Source of the DNA: Candidatus Eiseniibacteriota bacterium
Lineage (GTDB): Bacteria; Eisenbacteria; RBG-16-71-46; CAIMUX01
Direction: 5' to 3'
Length of the DNA: 29,481 nt
Assembly (NCBI GenBank): GCA_029569475.1
Contig: JAKQSZ010000003.1
Span: forward strand, 1 to 29,481
Part shown: positions 24,501 through 29,481 of the stretch, in pieces
How positions within the stretch are numbered: the first letter of the stretch is position 1
How the letters are laid out: each line of letters opens with the position of its first letter
Made by a program: the position numbers and the translations under genes
The notes under the pieces: generated by a model
What the model saw: the letters and a program-made list of their open reading frames with translations, nothing else
Told to the model about the DNA's origin: nothing
Database searches by the model: none

Positions 24501-25046
24501 CTGCGTCCCGCGCGTTCTAGCGTTCTTCCGCCCGACCAGCGCCCGAATGCTCCACCTGCCGAGCAGTCGAGCGCCGCTTCCGCCCGCCGCACGAGCGCCG
24601 AACCGCGGGAGAACCCTCTGCATCTGAGCGGCCTCGCGCTGGCCGGCGCCAACCATCGCCAGGAGATCGATGGGACGGGCGAGGACGGCATCCTGACCGC
24701 GGAGGAGATCGCGGCCATGGACTTGAAGGGTGTCCAGTGGGCCGTGCTCTCGGCCTGCGACACCGGACTCGGCTCGTTCATTCCGGGCGAAGGGGTGCTC
24801 GGATTGCGGCGCGCCTTCCAGGTCGCCGGCGTGCGCAGCGTGATCATGAGCATGTGGGCCATCCACGACGAGTCGGCTCGCACTTGGATGGAACACTTCT
24901 ACCGGGGGCGCTGGAACCAAGGGCGTGACACGGCGGAGGCCGCCTGGGAGGCCTCCCGCGCCCTGCTGCGAGCCCGGCGCGCACGCGGGGAGAGCGACCA
25001 TCCGTTCTACTGGGCCGGGTTCACGGCGGCCGGCGACTGGAGATAG
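21597..25046 (+). CDS. Exported TPR-CHAT caspase-like protease
   Basis: A 1149-residue protein. ATG 21597 follows AAAGGA and opens a signal peptide (VFALFLTALVGTAGSAAA); a TTG at 21543 is less likely. Residues about 126-455 hold eight 42-residue kinesin-light-chain-type TPRs (for example GDYEEAEPLSRRALRIRE, TLGPDHPDVAGTLYSMALLL). A helical segment follows, then the CHAT protease with H918 in LHLATHGFF and C1054 in LSACDTGLG, and the usual ending HPFYWAGFTAAGDW. Between His and Cys is a long Pro/Ser/Ala-rich insertion, and a charged repeat lies near residue 626. TPRs normally bind the partner that is cleaved or sensed. Export makes an extracytoplasmic role likely. It is convergent with the giant beta-helix gene. 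Confidence 0.9.
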   Translation: MPRVALTLTVFALFLTALVGTAGSAAATGPSPGREPSDPDTLLLQEMRTAGKERRWADAESLAVAIGAKWRPTASSADSLILAEMLETRARARLEQGRWREPGTMDLAGLALALRRRHSSREDLGVAGAAHTLGRLLRRAGHYEEAREHLRMTVRILEAELGTNHPETAKAWGNLGVVLNDLGDVEAGLDAYHRTLAIFERLQGPEGEEVAGGLYNIALALEAQGEPAAALPYAERLLAVRQKRHGADGILTAEALHLMAMLLYAMGDYEEAEPLSRRALRIREDSLSADATSLGHSVTMLANILRARGDRAGARPLYERALAIDEAAVGRDHPRVLVSLINLGALRLIDGDLRAADEIFRRGLAIAEKSLGALHPRVAMVLSQLGTVARESGRVEEAMGFYRRALAIREETLGPDHPDVAGTLYSMALLLERMDRRTEAIASALRAEEIGRRHLRLTMQGLPERQAMRYSDVRVKGLDLALEILAREESLTEAYGPREELARRVWDSVILSRAVVLDELARRQALLESREPATQRARQRLAEASRSLAHFMVKGSGGAAPERLQAARSEREQAEKELAALTSGRVDPSFVRDPDLAAIHAALPEEAALVAFVRYETGGSGQERGEEAAGLKAEKAVRLDAEEAAGSDAEEAATAYLAFVLSPRHESNPTKRSHNRSAGPPEDQPNVAVVSLGDGREIDELVRGWRETVGRLPPADPAAAARAEASAREAGSALRAAVWAPIVPLVGEARRILIVPDGALCLVPFGALPEAAGGYLAESDVVLHLLTTERDLLAPPAADQGEGLLALGGPDFDVRSARFEARGGRAATGGAVGAPAGLAASPLYRGQADPFNSRPNCPEFATVRFSALPFSEEEARAVARVWKGHSPGPASVLAGGAASEARFKREAEGRLCLHLATHGFFIGEDCAVEGVRPAPDAGEEPRHAVGGASPQVAGESSTDHAGARGIGGLRPARSSVLPPDQRPNAPPAEQSSAASARRTSAEPRENPLHLSGLALAGANHRQEIDGTGEDGILTAEEIAAMDLKGVQWAVLSACDTGLGSFIPGEGVLGLRRAFQVAGVRSVIMSMWAIHDESARTWMEHFYRGRWNQGRDTAEAAWEASRALLRARRARGESDHPFYWAGFTAAGDWR
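23472..23555 (+). repeat. In-frame 24-bp minisatellite in TPR-CHAT gene
   Basis: Three and a half units of 24 bases (8 codons) at 23472, 23496, 23520 and 23544, encoding EEAAGLKA, EKAVRLDA, EEAAGSDA and EEAA. They lie just inside the protease half, in a stretch predicted to be disordered or helical. Confidence 0.8.
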
Positions 25047-25088
25047 CCGCCGCCGGCTGCCGGCAACAACCACCGGAGCATCGTCAAC

Positions 25089-28000
25089 CTACCGGAGCAT
25101 CATCCACCGGGTTGTACACGTTCCCGAGGGAGTCGACACCCGCGCCCAGTATGTGCCGGCCGGCAGCTCCGACGGCGCTTCCAGGGTTCTTTCGTGCCGC
25201 CCCGCGCGCAGCCCCGGCCAGTCCTCGCGCAAGATCTCGCGGCCGGCGAGGTTGAACAGGCGGACGCTCACGTCCCCTCCCCGCGGCAGCGCCAGCGCCA
25301 CGCGTGGCGTGCCGCCGGGATTCGGAAGTATCTTCAGGGAAAGCTCCCGGATCGCGGGAAGACCGGCCGTGACCGGTCCCCACCATTGCCAGGTTCCCGA
25401 AGGATCTGTCTGGCGTACCGCATATACATGGAGCGTTCCCGGCTCGGTCTCGGCATCCAGCCAGGTCACGAACCCGTCGGTGGCGCGCAGATCCGGCGAG
25501 ATGGCCATCCACCCCGGAGCCTCGGCCTCTACCGGCAGCGCGGTCTCGTCCGGCGGCGCGTTCCCGTCGCCCCCAGAGTCCCGCCGGTAGACCCGGAAGA
25601 GGGACGAGGGTCCGGCCGGGCTGGTCCAGGAGATCTCGATTCCGCCAGGTCCCGGCGTCGCCAGCAGTGACGGCAGCGCGGGAAGGGCCGGATTCTGGAA
25701 ATGCCAGCCACCGCCCTCCGACCATCGACTCAATCCGGAGCCGTCCACCGCGCGCACCCTCCAGGTGTACCAGACCGACGGCAAGACATCGTCTTCACCC
25801 AGGGTAGCCATGGTGTCGGAGCCGACCGCGAGCGATTCGCTCTCGGAGAACAAAGGATCAGGGGACCAGTGGAAGATGTAGTCGACCGTGTCGCCGGGAT
25901 CGAACGCGCGGCGCCAGCGGAAGGTTGTCACCGGCCCCACGAGAGCGCTGTCGGGCGGTGAGACGAGGGCGAAGGGTTGCGGCGGCGCGATCCACTCCGA
26001 GTAGTTGATCCGCGGAAGGGCATGATCATCCCACCAGTCGTGGATGCGGCTGAGGTTCTTCGGATTCGCGCTTCCCAGGATCTCCTGGGTCGTGATCTCG
26101 CCCCAGTCGTTCGAGCGCAGGTTGACGCTGAACGTGCCGGCTTTCCCGCAGCGGACATCCGCTTCGGCCCCGTTGCCGTGGATGGAGCACTCGCGCACGA
26201 TCAGGTGGTGGGGCTCGATGGCGCCGCTCAGGAGGATGCCCCAGCCGAGATTGTCCGTGATGGCGCAGCCGCTCAGGTGGCCGGCGGCGCGCTCCCCGAG
26301 ATCGACCCCTGCCGGCCGGTTGCCGGAGATGACCGTGTGCCGTACCGAAAGGAGATCGCCGAGGCGGACCTGCGCGATCTGCAGCCCGGCCACACCCTCG
26401 GCCGTGGAGCCGTTACCGACGATCTCGCAGGATTCGATCAGAACCACCGGATCACCCGAGTCCCAGCTCGTCCCCTCGTGGGAAAGGGCAGACGAGATGT
26501 CCGTCACGGTCACGCCGCGGCGGGAGCATTGGGCAATCGCGCTGTGCGTGAGGCTGAACGGAGCGGTCCCGTAGACGAGGCAGCCGTCGCGGGCCCGCTC
26601 GATCCGAACATGGGAGAGGGAGGAGCCGGCATCCCCGCGCGGGTCGAAGACGAGCCCATCCCAGGGCGTCTCCTCGCCGCTGTCGCGATGCGGCGCGAAG
26701 AGGATCGGCTCTTCGGCGGTCCCGGTCGCGGACAACGAGCCGCGCACGGTGAGGCCGCATTCCGGATGGAAGCGAACCTCCGTGCCGGCCTCGATGACCA
26801 GGGACGCGCCCGTCAGCACAAGGAGATCGCCCGTGACCACGTACGGCCCCTCCTCCCGCGACCACGTGCCCGACACGGGACCTGCGACGCCGCCCAGCGG
26901 CGCCTCGTCCTCGACCGTACGCTGGTTGCCGTAGTCATCCAGGGGATCCAGGTACGACACGTTGATCCGATCGCCCGATCGTACCGTCAGAGCCACGTCG
27001 TCGTTTCGACCGGAACGGTACCTTCCTCCCGGAGGCGGACCGTCCGCTTGCTCCAGATGGTCGAGCGGCAACGTCGCCCGGTACGACCCCGGTTGGTCCG
27101 GCACCACCTCGAAGACCAGCGGCGTCCCCGAGGAATCGCTGTCGCTGCGGGCCTCGCCCGTGGGCGCCGAACCGCCGTCGGGCTCGAACACCATCACGCG
27201 CAGGGTGTCCGACTCCTCCGGCAGCCGGGTCTGGATGGGATTCCAGTTCTCGTCGGCCAGGACGATCTCGGCCGTGTAGCCGAAGGGCCCCACGCCCCCG
27301 ATCCACCGGCCGTAGTTGATCTCCGGCAACGCCGGTTCGTCAAACCGGTCGCGCACTCGCGTCAGGTTGCGGGGATTAGGGCCGGCGTTCATCTCACCCG
27401 TGCTCTGCGCTCCCCAGTCGTTCTCGCGCAGATCCAGGATGAACGCGGGGACGCCGTCATCGCAGTAGACGTCGTGGTCCCGGGCGTTGTCCTCGATGAG
27501 GCAGGACCGGAAGGTCAACTCCGAGGGGATGGCCATCTCGTCGACAAAGATTCCCCAGCCGTGATTGCCGGTGATCACACAATCGACGATCCTGCCCCCG
27601 GCGGTGAACTCGAGGTCGACTCCCGTCTCGTAGTTCCCTTCGATCCGGCAGCCGCGGACCTGCAGGTTGTTTCCCGTCCAGACCGAACTGATGCCGAGGC
27701 CGCCGGCGTCCGGGTCGTTCCAGCCGCACTCCTCGATCACGCAGTTCTCGATCGTGACCGGCCGGCTGGCCTGGTAGACCAGAACGCCATAGCCCCCGCA
27801 GTCGCGGATCGAGCAATGCGAGAGGGTCGTCGTCGAAGAGCCGGAGATGACGCAGCCGATGGCGGCCTGTTCTATGGCGCAGTGCGAGAGGGTGGAGGCC
27901 GGTTGGTTCGGGCACTCCGACATCGGGTCGAAGAGGATGCCGTCCCAAAGCGGCTCGAGCGGATCCACGGTATCGCGTACGTGGCGCAAGAGGATGGGGT

Positions 28001-29481
28001 GCTCTTGATCCCCCGGCGCGCTCAGCCGTCCCAGGACCTCCAGCCGGCACTCCGGGAGGAAGCGGATCTCCGCGCCGGGCTCAATCGTGAGGGTGGCGCC
28101 GCAATCCACGGTGACGTCCCCGGTCACGAGGTGAGGGCTGCCGTCGAGCGTCCATGTGCCGGAGACGCTTCCGGAGATGCCGCCGAAGGCGGCCTCATCG
28201 CGGACAAGCTCGGGCTGGCCATACTCGTTGAGCCCGTCCTGATAGGTGACCTCGATGATGTCCCCCGAGGCCACGTCCAGGATGCCGTCGCCGGGCCCCG
28301 ATCGCCGCGACCCACGCAACGCCGGGACAGCCCGGATAACGCCTCGATCCCGTAGATGACGGTGGGCGAGGAGGCGCGCCTCGATGGCCAGCGACTCGGC
28401 GCTCCGTCCGGGGCGCTCTGCCTGCAGCCGCGCCAGGACGGAACCGGTCTCCGCCTGGAGCTCCTCGGCGGTATAGGACTGAAGCGACAGCAGAGAGACC
28501 GCGATGGCGCCGCGAAAGTGTCCGGGCGCTCCGGCAACCGCGGAAAGGACCACGATTTCACCGCCGGTCTCGTGTCCGCTCGTGACGGTGACCGTGGCCG
28601 ATCCCGACAGGTCGGGCTCGTGGAGCAGCACGCGGATCGAGTCGGTGTCGGCCGGGTAGCCGCCCGGCAGGTCCTGCCATTGAGGATCGGCTAGCGTCAC
28701 CGTGGCGGAGTTGCCGAAGGGGCCGGCGCCGCCGATCCAGTTCCCGTAGTTCACCATCGGGATTCCGATGGCGTCGAAACCGTCGCGAATCCGGGAGATG
28801 TTCTTGGGGTTGCCACCCGTGTTCATCTCCGCCGTGACCGCCGGTCCCCAGTCGTTGCCGCGCAGATCGACCTCGAAGACGCCGATGCCGGAGTCGCAGT
28901 AGACGTCGTGAGAGCCGGTGTTGCCGTGGATGGCGCTGTCGCGGATGGAGAAACCGCCTGGAAGGACGGCGTCATCGACGAAGATCCCCCAGCCGTGATT
29001 GCTGACGAACTCGCAGTCGCGGATCGTGGCGGCGGCCCCGGACTCGAGATCGAGGCCTGTCTGGAAGTTGCGGGTCACGACCGTGTTCTCGACCCACAGA
29101 TCGCCGGCGCTGCCCAGCCGCGCGATCTGCAAGCCGCCTCCGTCTTCCTGGGCCGCGGCGTTCTCCTCGATCACGCACGAGGAGATGGTCAGCCCGAAGT
29201 CCGTCTCGTCCTGGCCGCCCGCGGCCACGCCCAGTCTCCAGCAGCGGCGGATCCGGCTGTGCTCCAGCCGGCTCCCGAGACCTCCGCGGAAGAGGCAACC
29301 CTCTTCCGCCCGCTCGATGAGGCAGTAGGAGAGCAGAGAGGCACGTGCCTCGGCGGGGTCGAAGGTCAGGCCTGGCCAGAGCGCCCCCGCCATCCCAGGG
29401 GCGATGACCGGCCCGAAGGCGATCGTGTCCTGCTCGGCGCCGATTGCTCGCAAGACACCGCGCACGACCAGCGCGCATCCC
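25089..29481 (-). CDS. Giant right-handed beta-helix surface protein, 5' end missing
   Basis: At least 1463 residues; the frame is open to the window edge with no start needed there, and the edge sequence (GCALVVRGVLRAIGA) is mid-module, so the true start is off the right end. Three related modules each contain beta-helix coils (CVIEENAA, HGWGIFVD, SCLIEDNA) and a closing NDWG...NPKNLSRI...NYG.WIGG segment. Two fibronectin-III-like domains follow (VTTFRWRRAFDPGDTVDYIF; GGIEISWTSPAGPSSLFRVY). The C-terminal ~85 residues (LKILPNPGGTPRVALALPRG ... LPAGTYWARVSTP) are a FlgD-like / type-A sorting domain used for outer-membrane export and anchoring in FCB-type bacteria. It is likely an adhesin or polysaccharide-binding or -lyase protein; no catalytic signature was recognised. 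Confidence 0.85.
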   Translation of the reverse strand, partial: GCALVVRGVLRAIGAEQDTIAFGPVIAPGMAGALWPGLTFDPAEARASLLSYCLIERAEEGCLFRGGLGSRLEHSRIRRCWRLGVAAGGQDETDFGLTISSCVIEENAAAQEDGGGLQIARLGSAGDLWVENTVVTRNFQTGLDLESGAAATIRDCEFVSNHGWGIFVDDAVLPGGFSIRDSAIHGNTGSHDVYCDSGIGVFEVDLRGNDWGPAVTAEMNTGGNPKNISRIRDGFDAIGIPMVNYGNWIGGAGPFGNSATVTLADPQWQDLPGGYPADTDSIRVLLHEPDLSGSATVTVTSGHETGGEIVVLSAVAGAPGHFRGAIAVSLLSLQSYTAEELQAETGSVLARLQAERPGRSAESLAIEARLLAHRHLRDRGVIRAVPALRGSRRSGPGDGILDVASGDIIEVTYQDGLNEYGQPELVRDEAAFGGISGSVSGTWTLDGSPHLVTGDVTVDCGATLTIEPGAEIRFLPECRLEVLGRLSAPGDQEHPILLRHVRDTVDPLEPLWDGILFDPMSECPNQPASTLSHCAIEQAAIGCVISGSSTTTLSHCSIRDCGGYGVLVYQASRPVTIENCVIEECGWNDPDAGGLGISSVWTGNNLQVRGCRIEGNYETGVDLEFTAGGRIVDCVITGNHGWGIFVDEMAIPSELTFRSCLIEDNARDHDVYCDDGVPAFILDLRENDWGAQSTGEMNAGPNPRNLTRVRDRFDEPALPEINYGRWIGGVGPFGYTAEIVLADENWNPIQTRLPEESDTLRVMVFEPDGGSAPTGEARSDSDSSGTPLVFEVVPDQPGSYRATLPLDHLEQADGPPPGGRYRSGRNDDVALTVRSGDRINVSYLDPLDDYGNQRTVEDEAPLGGVAGPVSGTWSREEGPYVVTGDLLVLTGASLVIEAGTEVRFHPECGLTVRGSLSATGTAEEPILFAPHRDSGEETPWDGLVFDPRGDAGSSLSHVRIERARDGCLVYGTAPFSLTHSAIAQCSRRGVTVTDISSALSHEGTSWDSGDPVVLIESCEIVGNGSTAEGVAGLQIAQVRLGDLLSVRHTVISGNRPAGVDLGERAAGHLSGCAITDNLGWGILLSGAIEPHHLIVRECSIHGNGAEADVRCGKAGTFSVNLRSNDWGEITTQEILGSANPKNLSRIHDWWDDHALPRINYSEWIAPPQPFALVSPPDSALVGPVTTFRWRRAFDPGDTVDYIFHWSPDPLFSESESLAVGSDTMATLGEDDVLPSVWYTWRVRAVDGSGLSRWSEGGGWHFQNPALPALPSLLATPGPGGIEISWTSPAGPSSLFRVYRRDSGGDGNAPPDETALPVEAEAPGWMAISPDLRATDGFVTWLDAETEPGTLHVYAVRQTDPSGTWQWWGPVTAGLPAIRELSLKILPNPGGTPRVALALPRGGDVSVRLFNLAGREILREDWPGLRAGRHERTLEAPSELPAGTYWARVSTPSGTCTTRWMMLR
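25985..26876 (-). repeat. Beta-helix module 3 (lacks Ig-like tail)
   Basis: Starts VSGTWSREEGPYVVTGDLLV and keeps the beta-helix and the NDWG...INYSEWI segment. It then passes directly into fibronectin-like domains instead of the Ig-like half seen in modules 1 and 2. Confidence 0.75.
26877..28166 (-). repeat. Beta-helix module 2 (complete)
   Basis: Runs from VSGTW (Val codon at 28166-28164) to just before the next VSGTW (26876-26874), a period of exactly 1290 bases or 430 codons. It has the signature pieces VTGDVTVDCGATLTIEPGA, HGWGIFVDEMAIP and NYGRWIGGVGPFGY. Confidence 0.8.
28167..29481 (-). repeat. Beta-helix module 1 (partial)
   Basis: The first visible copy of the ~430-residue module. 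Between the NYG.WIGG segment and the next module it carries a unique alpha-helical insertion (about 28300-28510; SYTAEELQAETGSVLARLQA) missing from the other copies. Confidence 0.75.

Noticed and set aside
25977..28355. A 792-codon plus-strand open frame inside the beta-helix gene
   Set aside because: It has no domains or RBS and is antisense to a clearly coding repeated protein; such shadows are expected at this GC content.

Overview
This is a GC-rich bacterial window with compact gene order. One large surface protein (25089 to the right edge) ends in a FlgD-like / secretion-tail domain, and a lipoprotein (17645-19177) ends similarly. That style is common in the FCB superphylum and in candidate phyla such as Eisenbacteria, so I lean towards an uncultured lineage of that kind. 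There is no rRNA or tRNA to confirm this.

Left end (1-3590): a complete IS630-family insertion sequence with an 18-bp perfect terminal repeat sits in a CTAG target. Next come a small, apparently eroded helix-turn-helix protein and a secreted transglutaminase-like protein. 3589-7221 is a regulated cluster. A short-chain dehydrogenase and a secreted FrnE/DsbA-type thioredoxin-fold protein lie on the minus strand, divergent from a TetR regulator and an exported protein with two SRPBCC domains. The DsbA-type gene is interrupted by an in-frame TGA exactly where the first cysteine of its CPWC active site should be. A well-formed hairpin follows at the distance expected for a bacterial SECIS. I read it as a selenoprotein gene (UPWC); this is the strongest finding in the window.

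7403-11785 (minus) looks like one operon: cupin, Hsp20-like protein (overlapping dnaJ by 4 bases), DnaJ, and a secreted esterase with an N-terminal CBM9-like domain.

12201-17616 (plus) is another compact run. A caspase-like CHAT protease with an N-terminal peptidase-M17-type macro domain is followed after 6 bases by three GT4-type glycosyltransferases, with a possible 45-codon gene between the first two. On the minus strand, 21330-17645 encodes an acyl carrier protein, an AMP-forming acyl ligase and a lipoprotein. Glycosyltransferases plus ACP plus ligase suggest surface-polysaccharide or acyl-modification chemistry.

21597-25046 (plus) is a second CHAT protease, exported and carrying about eight TPRs. 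The right end is a giant right-handed beta-helix surface protein made of ~430-residue modules; its start lies outside the window.

A recurring oddity is short, degenerate tandem repeats. They occur in several intergenic gaps and, in frame, inside both CHAT genes.
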